DNA of 64,000 bases from Methanocorpusculum parvum (lineage in GTDB: Archaea > Halobacteriota > Methanomicrobia > Methanomicrobiales > Methanocorpusculaceae). The position numbers and the translations under genes are program-made. Numbering within the stretch: position 1 is the first letter of the stretch; every line of letters begins with the position of its first letter. Where the stretch lies: contig SUTD01000004.1 of NCBI GenBank assembly GCA_015063085.1, positions 1-64,000 on the forward strand, written 5' to 3'. The notes beneath the pieces are model-generated. The model had not been told where the DNA came from, did no database searches, and worked only from the letters and a program-made list of their open reading frames with translations. Below are positions 43,304-52,821 of this stretch, one piece after another.

Positions 43304-44509
43304 ATGAAATCATCCTCCTGTCTTAAATTCATCTTAGTGACAGCTGTCTTCGCTCTGGTTTTTGCCGGCGCAGGCAGTGCAGCCACTATCACTGAGCCAT
43401 CGTATTCCATTCAAAGTCTGACTGTCACCCCAAGCACCCTCCTGCCGGGAGAAACCGGTCAGATTCAGGTAACGATTCTGAATGCCGGTTTAACCACGCC
43501 GCTTGTCATTGACAAAGTGTCTGTCACTGATTCCGAGGGAGTAATTTCAGTAAAACATCCGGCAATCACCGCTCTTGGTGCGATTGGTGCGGGAAAAACA
43601 CTGACAATCACGCTTCCAATCTCTGCAAAAGAGACAGAAGGAACATTTTATCCGACTCTTTACATTGACTTCAAATATGATTCCGCAACAAATCTGCAGT
43701 ATACCTACCTCAAATACCCGTTCGCAGTAACTGTTGACAGCAAATCCCTCTCCCTCTCTGTTGTCGAACGCCCGGAGTACTTCGAGCCGGGAACAACCAT
43801 GATTGTCGGCCTCTCTATTGGAAACCTCCGCTCCAACCAGATTGATTCCGTCACCGTCACCGCATCCGGAAACGGAGTTTCCTGCGAAGAAGGCATGGTC
43901 TTTGCCGGTTCGCTTCTCCCGGGAGAATCCAAAGATGTCTTCCTCACCGTAATCACCTCTGAGAATACCGAAGAAATCAGTCTTGACGTCAGCTATAAAA
44001 ACGGAGCAAACTGGCACACCGAAAGCCTTGTCATCCCGGTTGAAGGAGGGGAACTGAAAACCGGTGCGGAGATTTTCATTAACAATGTTGAAATCATTTC
44101 CGGTGTCTCCTATACCACAATCACTGGTGATGTGAACAATGCAGGTCTCGACACCGCAAAAGGCCTCGTTGTAAGCCTTGCCGGCGCGGAATCTGTCCAG
44201 CCGTACCCGGTGTTTGTTGTCGGTTCTCTTGACACAGACGGGCTCTCTGAGTTTGAGTTAACCTTTACCAATCCGGAAACAGACAGTATTGACCTTCTCT
44301 TCACCTACAAGGATGATAATGGGAACACCTATGTTCATGAGGAATCCATCTCAATCTCCTCCGTCCAGAGCTCCGGAGACGGACTTTCCTCCGGCGGAAA
44401 CCCTATTCTTGCAGGAATCGCTGTTGTTCTCCTGATATTAATCGTTGGCGGCGCAGTATTCCTTGTCTGGAAGAAAGGAAATCTGATTCCGAAGAAAGAG
44501 CAGAAGTAA
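43304..44509 (+). CDS. S-layer-like extracellular protein linked to an ABC transporter
   Basis: A 401-aa exported protein. An N-terminal signal peptide (FILVTAVFALVFAGAGSAAT) leads to repeated beta-sandwich-type domains (about 40-350) with VTVTASGNGVSC and LTPSTLLPGETGQIQV-like phrases. A C-terminal helix (IAGIAVVLLILIVGGAVFLVW) with a short basic tail follows. It resembles COG1361-type S-layer domain proteins. It is 11 bp before an ABC ATPase and may be a substrate or periplasmic-side partner of the transporter; that is inference. Confidence 0.75.
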   Translation: MKSSSCLKFILVTAVFALVFAGAGSAATITEPSYSIQSLTVTPSTLLPGETGQIQVTILNAGLTTPLVIDKVSVTDSEGVISVKHPAITALGAIGAGKTLTITLPISAKETEGTFYPTLYIDFKYDSATNLQYTYLKYPFAVTVDSKSLSLSVVERPEYFEPGTTMIVGLSIGNLRSNQIDSVTVTASGNGVSCEEGMVFAGSLLPGESKDVFLTVITSENTEEISLDVSYKNGANWHTESLVIPVEGGELKTGAEIFINNVEIISGVSYTTITGDVNNAGLDTAKGLVVSLAGAESVQPYPVFVVGSLDTDGLSEFELTFTNPETDSIDLLFTYKDDNGNTYVHEESISISSVQSSGDGLSSGGNPILAGIAVVLLILIVGGAVFLVWKKGNLIPKKEQK

Positions 44510-44520
44510 AGGAGTTTATC

Positions 44521-45204
44521 ATGGATGATGCTCCAGTTGTTGAGTTAATTGACGTCTCCAAAGTTTACCGCATGAAAGCGGGAGACGTCTATGCCCTCAA
44601 CCACGTAAACTTCTCGGTCAAACGCGGAGAGTTTGTTGCAATCATGGGGCCGTCAGGTTCCGGTAAATCCACGCTCATGAACATGATCGGATGCCTCGAT
44701 GTCCCGACGTCCGGCACAATTAAGATTAACGGTGTCTCGACAACAGACATGACGGATGATGAACTGACCGAACACCGATTAAATACCATTGGCTTCATCT
44801 TCCAGAAGTTCAACTTAATCAGTCTCTTGACGGCATACGAAAATGTTGAGTACCCGCTGATTTTAAAGTACGGTCAGCGTGACCACTCCGAGCGCGTCAA
44901 AAAACTCCTGACTATGGTCGGTTTTACCGAAGACCGCATGCAGCATACACCGTACGAACTCTCCGGAGGTCAGCAGCAGCGTGTCTCTATCGCCCGCGCT
45001 CTTGCAAACGATCCGACCTTCCTCCTCTGTGACGAACCGACCGGAAATCTTGACTCAAAGATGAGCACGCAGATTATGGAAATCTTAAGCGACCTCCATA
45101 AACAGGGAAGAACCCTTGTCATGGTCACCCACAACCCGGAGACCGCAGAGTATGCGGACCGCGTAATCATTATCAGGGATGGTGAGATTGTTGGCGAAGA
45201 ATGA
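44521..45204 (+). CDS. ABC transporter ATP-binding protein, MacB/LolD type
   Basis: A 227-aa ATPase. It has GPSGSGKSTLMNMIGCLD (Walker A), FQKFNLISLLTAYENVEYPL (Q-loop), LSGGQQQRVSIARALANDP (signature), LLCDEPTGNLDSK (Walker B), and MVTHNPETAEYADR (H-loop). This type powers extrusion of lipoproteins, peptides or macrolide-like molecules. It is followed, with a 26-bp overlap, by its permease. Confidence 0.93.
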   Translation: MDDAPVVELIDVSKVYRMKAGDVYALNHVNFSVKRGEFVAIMGPSGSGKSTLMNMIGCLDVPTSGTIKINGVSTTDMTDDELTEHRLNTIGFIFQKFNLISLLTAYENVEYPLILKYGQRDHSERVKKLLTMVGFTEDRMQHTPYELSGGQQQRVSIARALANDPTFLLCDEPTGNLDSKMSTQIMEILSDLHKQGRTLVMVTHNPETAEYADRVIIIRDGEIVGEE

Positions 45205-46435
45205 TGAAAAAACCCTCTGGCAGAAGATTTATTCGCCGATGATTATCTCTCTTGCTCTGCGCAATCTGAAACTGAATAAGTTTCGAACCATCCTCTCCAT
45301 GATCGGTATCGTAATCGGCGTCTTTGCCATCTGTTCGATGGGCATGGTCAGTGCCGGATTTACCGATGAGCTGGACAACATGATTACTGACACCGCAGAC
45401 ACCCTCACCTTATCGCCCTTGGGTGAGAAGGTTGTAGGCGGAGCTACCGCTGTCGGATTTTCAGAGAAGGACGTTCGAAACATTGAGCTTGCCACAAAAT
45501 CCGTTACCAAAGAGTACGCGCTTATCCCTTACTACACAACATACAAGCCCGTAACGATTGGAAAAGAGATGGCAACCGTTTCCGTCTACGGCCTTGAATC
45601 AAACGACATGGCGCCTCTGGTGACGCTTGTTTCCGGCACATGGCCGAAGGGAGGGACCAACGTAATCGTTGGAGAACAGTTCGCAGAAGACAATAACCTC
45701 AGAATCGGAAGTCGTATCTCGTTCCTTGGTGTCAGCGGCCAGGAGATTACCTGCCGTGTTGTCGGCCTCATGGAAAATACCGGAGTGCTTACCTTTGGAA
45801 TAGCAACAGATAACTCGGTTCTTGGAACTACCGAATGGTATGCATCAATCGTCGGAAACAATCACGGCCTCTACAACAACATCATCATCAAAGCAGCTGA
45901 TCCTACAGAGCTCGCAGCAATCGACGAGGCTATTGTTAAGAAGATGAATGGAAAACCGGACAAGGATTCCGACAACACCGTCTCTGTCTTAAACTCGTAT
46001 GAGCTTATGGACATCTTTGACGAGATGATGAACATGAGTTCCATCTTCACGACCATTATCTCGGCAATCTCGCTTCTGGTAGCCGCTGTTGCCATCACGA
46101 ATGTGATGCTCATGAGCGTCAAAGAAAGAACCCGCGAGGTTGGAATTCTCAGGAGTATTGGAACATACCGCAGTCAGATTCTTCAGATGTTCCTCTATGA
46201 AGCAGGACTTATCGGCCTGATAGGATCTGTTGTTGGTGTTATCATATCCCTGATTATCGCACCAATCTTTATGATAATTATGGGACTCACCCTCTCTGCG
46301 GTGTTCTCCGTTTCCGTCCTCCTCTATATCCCGCTTGGAATCGCAGTAGGACTTGCAGTCTGTCTGGCATCCGGTCTCTATCCGGCATGGAAGGCCGCAA
46401 ACTTAAACCCGGTTGAAGCAATGTCAACCGACTAA
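45179..46435 (+). CDS. ABC transporter permease, MacB/FtsX type
   Basis: A 418-aa permease with a first membrane helix near 33-55 (FRTILSMIGIVIGVFAICSMG), a large extracellular domain (about 60-285) and three C-terminal helices (near 290-310, 335-370 and 380-405), the MacB topology. It starts inside the ATPase gene at ATG 45179; an internal ATG at 45239 gives the common SLALRNLKLNKFRT start and is also possible. It forms a transporter with the preceding ATPase, probably with the S-layer-like protein. The substrate is unknown. Confidence 0.9.
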   Translation: MVRLLAKNDEKTLWQKIYSPMIISLALRNLKLNKFRTILSMIGIVIGVFAICSMGMVSAGFTDELDNMITDTADTLTLSPLGEKVVGGATAVGFSEKDVRNIELATKSVTKEYALIPYYTTYKPVTIGKEMATVSVYGLESNDMAPLVTLVSGTWPKGGTNVIVGEQFAEDNNLRIGSRISFLGVSGQEITCRVVGLMENTGVLTFGIATDNSVLGTTEWYASIVGNNHGLYNNIIIKAADPTELAAIDEAIVKKMNGKPDKDSDNTVSVLNSYELMDIFDEMMNMSSIFTTIISAISLLVAAVAITNVMLMSVKERTREVGILRSIGTYRSQILQMFLYEAGLIGLIGSVVGVIISLIIAPIFMIIMGLTLSAVFSVSVLLYIPLGIAVGLAVCLASGLYPAWKAANLNPVEAMSTD

Positions 46436-46497
46436 TCTATTTTTTACCGGAGAGTGCCTTCGGCTTTGTAACGGCGGGAGTGCCAAAAAAAAAAGAT

Positions 46498-46842
46498 TTA
46501 GTGCTTCATCAGCGCTATATCAACATATTCGGAAATCTTTGGAACAGAGACAGCTCCGACCGGTACAAGCTCATCGTTTACTAAAACGATTGGAAGCGGC
46601 GGGTGCTCTTTTGCAACAAGCTCTTTTACATACTCCGGAATTTCTTTATCCAAAGCAACAAGCTCGAGCACGACCTTCTCACCGTATTTTTCTGCGAGAG
46701 CCTTTTCGAGTGCCGGGAATGCAAAGGAGAGCTTTTCCTTTTCGAAACACTCCTCAAGACCGCAGGCTCTATCTTTATCGCACGGGAACGGACCGCACGG
46801 GCGGTAGGTAAACCCGATGATGGAAACTTTAACAGAACTCAT
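46498..46842 (-). CDS. Thioredoxin-fold protein with Cys-rich motif
   Basis: A 114-aa protein. The N-terminal strand SVKVSIIGFTYRPCGPFPCDKDRACGLEECF holds four cysteines, and a thioredoxin-like core follows with VVLELVALDKEIPEYVKEL and HPPLPIVLVNDELVPVG. The ATG at 46842 is preferred to a GTG at 46848. A [2Fe-2S]- or disulfide-based redox role is inferred. It is next to a classical thioredoxin on the same strand. Confidence 0.7.
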   Translation of the reverse strand: MSSVKVSIIGFTYRPCGPFPCDKDRACGLEECFEKEKLSFAFPALEKALAEKYGEKVVLELVALDKEIPEYVKELVAKEHPPLPIVLVNDELVPVGAVSVPKISEYVDIALMKH

Positions 46843-46881
46843 ATACACATATATGCACTGTCAGAAAAAAAGGATGTTGTA

Positions 46882-47151
46882 TTAGTAAAGCGGTTCTAAG
46901 AGTGCAATCAGGGTAACTTCGTCTGTTACGCCCTCACGCCGGTGAATAATTTTTCCGTCCTTTTCGATGATTAACGTTGGAACAACACTGATGCTGTATT
47001 TGTTTGCTAAATCCGGGTGCTCATCAACATCGACCAGTTCAACATCGACCTTGTCTGCAAGGCGCTCTTTTAAGCTGTGAACAATCGGGCTCTGGATTCT
47101 GCACGGACCGCACCATGTTGCGAAGAAATCGTAGAGAATTGGTTTAGACAT
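46882..47151 (-). CDS. trx: Thioredoxin
   Basis: An 89-aa thioredoxin-fold protein with the WCGPC active site (FATWCGPCRIQ, residues 9-19), the cis-Pro segment VVPTLII, and a short C-terminus. The size fits the small archaeal thioredoxin/glutaredoxin-like redoxins. The ATG at 47151 is chosen over an upstream in-frame extension. It is a possible electron donor to the single-Cys Bcp peroxiredoxin; that is inference. Confidence 0.92.
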   Translation of the reverse strand: MSKPILYDFFATWCGPCRIQSPIVHSLKERLADKVDVELVDVDEHPDLANKYSISVVPTLIIEKDGKIIHRREGVTDEVTLIALLEPLY

Positions 47152-47268
47152 ACTAGAAAATAGGTTCATATGCTTAATATATCTTCTCATTGAGGAAAAA
47201 AGAGATATTGACAGAATATCCTCTAAAGAGAATCCTGTTTCAGCGGAAAACGCCTGCCTGATATATTT

Positions 47269-48123
47269 TTATTCGAAGAGTGCGCGAATTACATCGCGGT
47301 CGAAGAGCATGCCGGAAAGTCTTCCGTCATTGTCAATGACCGGCATCTGATCAACTCTGCCGCGCTTCATCTTTAATGCACAGTCGCTGATTTCTGCGTT
47401 GTTCGGGACAGAGATAACTTTGGTAATCATGACTTCCTTTACCGGTTTGTTTGGCAGTTCGACCTTGGAGATGCCGTAGGTGATTCTGTGATTGTCGCGG
47501 ATACTCTCCCAGGTCCACTCGTCATCATCGGTTCCGGTGGAGAAGTCGCTGGTCTGCACATCATCTTCAATCTTGGAACAGCGGATTAAGTCACGCTCGG
47601 AGATGATGCCGGTTAAGACATTGTCAGAGTTTAAAATCGGCATTGCATCAACGTGTGCGAGTTCCATGATACGACCGACAACCGGAAGCGGAGTCTCTTC
47701 CCAGATGGCAAAGGTCTTGTGGCTGACAAAGGACTCACGGATTTCGCGTGCATCGTTTAACTTTGCAACAGCACTGATGATATCAGATGCGCTTAAAATA
47801 CCAACGAGGTTTCCGTTGTCGATAACCGGCAGACGGCGGATGCGCATCTCGGTCATGATGCGGGCAGCTTCAGCGATGTCAGTCTCCGGCTCGATAGTGA
47901 GCGGGTCAGAGGTCATAAGAAGAGCAATCTGCGTTTCTTCCGGCTTTCTTAAGATATCCTTTCTGGTAACGATTCCCAGAAGTTTCTTCTCTTCACCTTT
48001 TACTACAGGAACACCGCTGATACCGGTTCTCTTTAAGATACGAAGAACATCGTCACGGCTGGATGGAATTTCCACCGTTACAACGTCTTTTGTCATGAAA
48101 TCTTTAGCAAGCATATCCGACAT
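47269..48123 (-). CDS. Four-CBS-domain protein
   Basis: A 284-aa protein of two CBS pairs, beginning MSDMLAKDFMTKDVVTVEIPSS. The repeats are marked by GISGVPVV, IRRLPVIDNGNLVGILSASDII, AHVDAMPILNSDNVLTGIISERDLI and VDQMPVIDNDGRLSGMLFDRDVI. CBS pairs bind adenosyl ligands such as AMP, ATP or SAM and act as regulatory sensors. GGTGA sits 6 bp before the ATG at 48123, supporting it over the upstream GTGs. No partner domain is present. Confidence 0.93.
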   Translation of the reverse strand: MSDMLAKDFMTKDVVTVEIPSSRDDVLRILKRTGISGVPVVKGEEKKLLGIVTRKDILRKPEETQIALLMTSDPLTIEPETDIAEAARIMTEMRIRRLPVIDNGNLVGILSASDIISAVAKLNDAREIRESFVSHKTFAIWEETPLPVVGRIMELAHVDAMPILNSDNVLTGIISERDLIRCSKIEDDVQTSDFSTGTDDDEWTWESIRDNHRITYGISKVELPNKPVKEVMITKVISVPNNAEISDCALKMKRGRVDQMPVIDNDGRLSGMLFDRDVIRALFE

Positions 48124-48224
48124 AATATTCACCACAATTTCTAATCGAAATTGTATGTATTGGTATGCAATTAATCAGTAAATAAATGGTCTCATTCGAC
48201 ACCATCAAAGTTTAAAAAAGAGGG

Positions 48225-48653
48225 TTAATTTCTGATAACCAGAATATTTGTCTTCGCATAGTTTACAACATGAGAAGACACACTTCCAAGAAGCAGGCGG
48301 TCAAGTTTGGATTTGCCAAGAGAGCCGACAATAATCAAATCGCAGCCCAAATCTTCGGCTTTTTTGATGATGGTATTTCCGGCGTGGCCGACTTCAAGGT
48401 GGCTTTCTACAGGAATGCCTGCATCTTTTACTTTTAAGGTGAGTTTATCCAGAGTTTCCCGTCCTTCATCCTCGAAACGCTTGTGTACGAGGTCGCGAAC
48501 AGTGTCTCCGGGTCCTGGAGAGATGAAACCTGCATCAATTACGTAAATTAAATGCAGTTCGGCTCCATTCTGCTTTGCAAGATCTACAGCTTTTTCAACA
48601 GCGCGCTCGCTGATCTCCGAGCCATCGACGGCAGTTAAAATCCTGGTGAACAT
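48225..48653 (-). CDS. Universal stress protein, UspA family
   Basis: A 142-aa single-domain Usp: ILTAVDGSEISERAVEKAVDLAK at the N-terminus and the nucleotide-binding loop IIVGSLGKSKLDRLLLGSVSSHVVNYAKTNILVIR (GxxG-x9-G(S/T)). Length is normal. It is probably an ATP-binding type. It is separate from the CBS gene by 101 bp. Confidence 0.93.
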   Translation of the reverse strand: MFTRILTAVDGSEISERAVEKAVDLAKQNGAELHLIYVIDAGFISPGPGDTVRDLVHKRFEDEGRETLDKLTLKVKDAGIPVESHLEVGHAGNTIIKKAEDLGCDLIIVGSLGKSKLDRLLLGSVSSHVVNYAKTNILVIRN

Positions 48654-48658
48654 AGTAG

Positions 48659-49720
48659 TTACTCGTATTTTTTGGAATAAATATCTTCTCCATGGGCTAT
48701 TACCTGACAGACATGCCCGCGCCCAAGTCTTGTCAAAGCAGTCGTCAGCGGCTTTCTGCTCAGAGAAAGAAGCCCTGCGTCATCCATGACATACAGGTTT
48801 GCCGGTTTTCCTTTTTCGATGAGGGAAGAGGTTCCCGCAAGAGAAAATCCGCCAGAAGCCATCGACAGCGTCTCTTCCGCAGTTGTTTTGTATGCCGTCA
48901 TGAGAAACGCGCATTCAGCAGCCATGTCTGGTGAGACGAACATGACATTATCGGTTCCCAGATACACCCGGCATCCTGCATCTAAAAGCTCACGGACAGG
49001 AGGCTTTTTTGCAGAGTCAGTGACACCAAGAAGCCAGTTTGAGCGCGGACACAAAACAATGGCAATGTCCTCATCTGCCGCGCGGCGAATGTCCTGAGGC
49101 CTGAAGTTTACTGCATGGATAATTACATCTGGCTCAAGCTCGAATGCAGGCTCAATATCTTTTATCCCTCCTTCGCCTGCATGAACAGCAACGAGCTTTC
49201 CAGCCTTTTTTGCGGCTGCTGCGGCTTCTATTTCCGCGTCCAGACGATGCGCGTTGGAAAGTCCAAGTCCTGCAGCCTCACCGGTCAGCTCACCGCCGTC
49301 ACGACCAAGAATTACCGGGGTGATTCCCGGAATCCGCGCTTTAGTGAGTGCTTCCACTCCTTCTTTTCCGCCTTCGCGAAATTCTGCAAAACCGGTTGTA
49401 CCGCCCTTAACCATGAACTCCATAGAGTGACGCATTGCAGAGATGAGTGTGTCTTTTGGCGTCTCCCGAAGAATTACATGCTTTAGACCGTCAGGCGGGG
49501 CTACCAGCTCCTTTAACGGACGGTCGATTGGAGTATCCATTCCCACAGTGTCTCCGATGTGCGTGTGGGCGTTGAAAAATGCCGGGAGAATAAGTTTTCC
49601 GGAATTCTCGCGCGCGGGGGAAATATCGGCAATAATTCCATTATTTATGGTCAGTTCTACATTTTCCGGTGAAAAATCCGTTCCTAAAAATGCAGTTCCG
49701 GTGATCTGTATGGTATTCAT
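48659..49720 (-). CDS. Amidohydrolase, nucleoside-deaminase-like
   Basis: A 353-aa TIM-barrel metal hydrolase related to the S-adenosylhomocysteine/methylthioadenosine deaminase group (COG0402). Metal-ligand segments are AFFNAHTHIGDT, VAVHAGEGG, IIHAVNF, and VYLGTDNVMF. The ATG at 49720 starts the family-like N-terminus; an open upstream frame is not included. The substrate is uncertain. It is divergent from Sec61-beta, with a short shared promoter region. Confidence 0.82.
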   Translation of the reverse strand: MNTIQITGTAFLGTDFSPENVELTINNGIIADISPARENSGKLILPAFFNAHTHIGDTVGMDTPIDRPLKELVAPPDGLKHVILRETPKDTLISAMRHSMEFMVKGGTTGFAEFREGGKEGVEALTKARIPGITPVILGRDGGELTGEAAGLGLSNAHRLDAEIEAAAAAKKAGKLVAVHAGEGGIKDIEPAFELEPDVIIHAVNFRPQDIRRAADEDIAIVLCPRSNWLLGVTDSAKKPPVRELLDAGCRVYLGTDNVMFVSPDMAAECAFLMTAYKTTAEETLSMASGGFSLAGTSSLIEKGKPANLYVMDDAGLLSLSRKPLTTALTRLGRGHVCQVIAHGEDIYSKKYE

Positions 49721-49773
49721 TTCCGTATCTTTCCCTCTTCTTTTATATGGGTAGAGGTTCAATATAATATGAT

Positions 49774-49935
49774 ATGGCTCAGAAAAGTTCGGGACGCGGG
49801 CTTTCTTCCTCTGCAGGTCTTGTTACCTACTATGATGCAGATGATAAGAAGGCAATCCACATTAAGCCGGCTGCAGTATTAATCACCGCAGCAGTTATCG
49901 GCGTAGTACTTTATGTACTGAATCTTATCTTCTAA
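49774..49935 (+). CDS. secG: Preprotein translocase Sec61-beta subunit
   Basis: A 53-aa tail-anchored protein. It starts AQKSSGRGLSSSAGLVTYYD, then has an IHIKPAAVLITAAVIGVVLYVLNLIF single membrane helix to the C-terminus. Basic/Gly-rich N-terminus and one C-terminal helix are the archaeal Sec61-beta pattern. Its small size keeps it out of normal ORF cutoffs. Confidence 0.93.
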   Translation: MAQKSSGRGLSSSAGLVTYYDADDKKAIHIKPAAVLITAAVIGVVLYVLNLIF

Positions 49936-49953
49936 GATTCAAAAATATTCTTT

Positions 49954-50718
49954 TTACTCTTCTGTTTTGATTTTCAGTTCTGAAAGATTCTTCCAGTATT
50001 CGCTGCCGTCTCCGTATCCTGCGGCAAAGATATATTCCTTATCGAAGTACTTCAGCGCGGTTTTCAGCGCGGAAGTATCAGCATCGCGAATGTAGACATT
50101 TCGAATCCGGTAACAGTCGAGAAGCTCTTCCAGACGTGATATGCTGTCTGTGTCAATAACAATATCGCGCGCGGATTCCAACAGCCGCTCGAGCTCACTG
50201 CCTCCAACATACCAGAGATATTTTTTCCCGCGTAAGAGTTCAAGCTCTAGATCATCAGGAGATTCGGCATGGAAAATCACACGGCAAGCCCCATTATCAC
50301 GCAGCTCGCGGGAGATGAATTTGTATGTCTCAGCACCTGCTGCGAAGAACTCTTCTGAATCCTTATAGTATGCATCAGTCAGGTTCAGATTTGAAAAAGC
50401 AGGAAGAGCAAAGCCGCAGTTTTTGATTTTTACCGCGCGGAGGTCTTCATGAATGGATTCTGCATCGGGCAGGAAATCCTGCGTAACCTTATCCTCGAAT
50501 CCAAGAACCTCTTTTATGCGCGGAGTGTAAAATTCACCCCCTGCTGCAGGCTCTGCTGTGTACGGCTTCTGGTCTTCCAACGACCTTTGGAGATTGTAGG
50601 TGATGATATCTGCCGTGTTTCCCTTAACTCCTGAAATCCATTTGGCGACATCTGCCGCATCCGGCTTTTCCTCTGCCGGAGAACCTAAGGACATAAGGGG
50701 AAACACAATCTCTCGCAT
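49954..50718 (-). CDS. Methanogen protein of unknown function
   Basis: A 254-aa soluble protein without signal peptide, membrane segment or metal motif. Mixed alpha/beta is expected from alternating strands (YLWYVGGSEL, IVIDTDS, VYIRDADTS, YIFAAGYGDGS). I recognise no family. It has only two or three cysteines. It is divergent from metG and convergent with secG. Confidence 0.65.
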   Translation of the reverse strand: MREIVFPLMSLGSPAEEKPDAADVAKWISGVKGNTADIITYNLQRSLEDQKPYTAEPAAGGEFYTPRIKEVLGFEDKVTQDFLPDAESIHEDLRAVKIKNCGFALPAFSNLNLTDAYYKDSEEFFAAGAETYKFISRELRDNGACRVIFHAESPDDLELELLRGKKYLWYVGGSELERLLESARDIVIDTDSISRLEELLDCYRIRNVYIRDADTSALKTALKYFDKEYIFAAGYGDGSEYWKNLSELKIKTEE

Positions 50719-50802
50719 GATTATACCTTCACCTTTCCATCAGATAAAACCCCATGTCCAAGCAATCAATTCATACTCTCTCGCGCCAAATACATAAATC
50801 AC

Positions 50803-52821
50803 ATGAATAAGCCCACCGTTGTAACATGCGGTCTGCCCTACACCAACGGCTTATGCCATTTAGGACACCTCCGCACCTATATCCCGGGAGATTTCTATGT
50901 CAGATATCTCCGCCGGCTGGGAGAGGACATTGTATTTGTCTGCGGTTCCGACAATCACGGAACTCCAATCGTCGTATCCGCAGAGGCTGAAAAGGTCTCC
51001 CCGCGTGCCATCTCCGAGCGTTACCATGAGCACTTCGACGAAGTCTTCAAGGCCATGGGAGTTCGCTTCGACCGTTTCGGCATGACTGATGACACAACCA
51101 ATCATCAGAGAACAACTGCAATCCTCAACAAATTAATCGAGAAAGGATACGTCTACGAGCAGGTCATTCAGCAGAGTTACTGTCCAAAGTGCGGAAGATT
51201 CCTGCCGGACCGCTACGTGGAAGGAACATGCCCCTACTGTGGTAAGCACGCAAGAGGAGATGAGTGCGATCAGGGATGCGGAAGACACTTGGAGCCTGGA
51301 GAGATTTTAGACCCGCAGTGTGCAACCTGCGGAACGAAAGCAGAACTTCGCGAGCAGAAGCATTACTACTTCAAGCTCAGCGCATTCCGTGACTATCTCT
51401 TAGAGTACCTCCCGTCCTTACAGGGAACTATCAACGCCAGAAACTATGCAATCGGCTGGGTTGAGAATGAGTTAAAGGACTGGTGTATTACCCGTATGAT
51501 GGACTGGGGAGTGCGCTTCCCGGGTACTGACGATTTAGTCTGCTATGTGTGGGTTGATGCGCCAATAGGATACATCTCATTCACCGAGGAGTGGGCAAAC
51601 GAGCACAACGATTCCTGGAAGAAATACTGGTGCGAAGGAGACCGCGTACACTTCATTGGATCTGATATTATCTATCATCACTGCGTATTCTGGCCGGCAA
51701 TGCTGCACGGCGCAGGATATCAGCCCCCGACAGCAGTCGTCGCTTCCGGAATGGTCACTATTGAGGGTGAGAAGTTCTCGAAGTCCCGCGGATATGTCGT
51801 CTGGACGAAGGAGGACTACCTCGACAAAGGACTTCCGGCAGACTACCTCAGATACTATCTCTTAGACTACACAAGCCACACACGAGAGCTTGATTTCAGC
51901 TGGAAAGAGTTCCAGGCAAGAATCAACAATGAGCTGGTAAACACTTTCGGAAACTTCGCAAACCGCAGCATGACGCTTGTTAAGAACAAGTTAGGTCATG
52001 TCCCGACCGTTGATGTCCAGCCGGAAATCTTTGCAGAGATTGAGAAGTCTCTCGCACTGATTGAAGAGAATGTCAGAGCCTACGAGTTCAAGGCAGCAGT
52101 CGATAATATCCTTCTTCTTGCAGGATATGGAAACAGTTACATCTCCAACGCTGCTCCGTGGAAGCTGTTAAAAGAGGATGTTCCGGCAGCAGAGCAGGTC
52201 TTAAAGAACTGTCTCCAGATTGTAAAGGCATGCGCTCTTGTTATGCAGCCGGTTATGCCTGAGTCTTCCCAGAAGCTCTGGGAGATGCTCGGATACACTG
52301 ATTTAATCGAGAATCACCCAATCAGCGATGCTCTTGTTCCGTTCGAGAATACGGAGCTTGGAGAGGTAAAGCCGCTGTTCCCGAGAATTGAGGATAAGCA
52401 GAGAGAAGAGCTTGAGGCAACGCTTGCAAAGCGCTGTGAAGAGGCAAAAGCAAAAGCAGAAGGTAAGAATATGACAGAAACTGTACTTGAACCAATCTCA
52501 GAAGAAATTGTAACGATTGATGATGTAGCAAAGCTCGATCTTCGCGTCGGCGAGGTCATTAAGGCAGAGAAGGTGCCGAAGACTGAAAAGCTTCTGCGCT
52601 TACAGGTTGATATCGGCCATGAGGTTCGCCAGATTGTATCAAGCATTGCTCTTGAGTACACTCCGGAGGAGATGGTTGGCAAGAAGATTATCGTGATTGT
52701 GAACTTAAAGCCGGCTAAGTTCCGCGGCGAGGAGAGTAACGGTATGCTGTTTGCCGCAGGTGAAGAGGCATCTCTCTTAATTCCGCTCCGCGATGTGCCG
52801 AACGGAACTAAGGTTCACTAA
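50803..52821 (+). CDS. metG: Methionyl-tRNA synthetase with C-terminal tRNA-binding domain
   Basis: A 672-aa class I synthetase. HLGHLRT (HIGH) follows TCGLPYTNGLCH near residues 6-20. Zinc cysteines appear in YCPKCGRF, TCPYCGKH, GCGRHL and CATCGTK. EGEKFSKSRGY is the KMSKS loop near 320-330. The extension after about residue 550 ends with a tRNA-binding OB-fold (LDLRVGEVIKAEKVPKTEKLLRLQVDIG), fused here in one protein, while some archaea have it as a separate chain. Confidence 0.96.
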   Translation: MNKPTVVTCGLPYTNGLCHLGHLRTYIPGDFYVRYLRRLGEDIVFVCGSDNHGTPIVVSAEAEKVSPRAISERYHEHFDEVFKAMGVRFDRFGMTDDTTNHQRTTAILNKLIEKGYVYEQVIQQSYCPKCGRFLPDRYVEGTCPYCGKHARGDECDQGCGRHLEPGEILDPQCATCGTKAELREQKHYYFKLSAFRDYLLEYLPSLQGTINARNYAIGWVENELKDWCITRMMDWGVRFPGTDDLVCYVWVDAPIGYISFTEEWANEHNDSWKKYWCEGDRVHFIGSDIIYHHCVFWPAMLHGAGYQPPTAVVASGMVTIEGEKFSKSRGYVVWTKEDYLDKGLPADYLRYYLLDYTSHTRELDFSWKEFQARINNELVNTFGNFANRSMTLVKNKLGHVPTVDVQPEIFAEIEKSLALIEENVRAYEFKAAVDNILLLAGYGNSYISNAAPWKLLKEDVPAAEQVLKNCLQIVKACALVMQPVMPESSQKLWEMLGYTDLIENHPISDALVPFENTELGEVKPLFPRIEDKQREELEATLAKRCEEAKAKAEGKNMTETVLEPISEEIVTIDDVAKLDLRVGEVIKAEKVPKTEKLLRLQVDIGHEVRQIVSSIALEYTPEEMVGKKIIVIVNLKPAKFRGEESNGMLFAAGEEASLLIPLRDVPNGTKVH

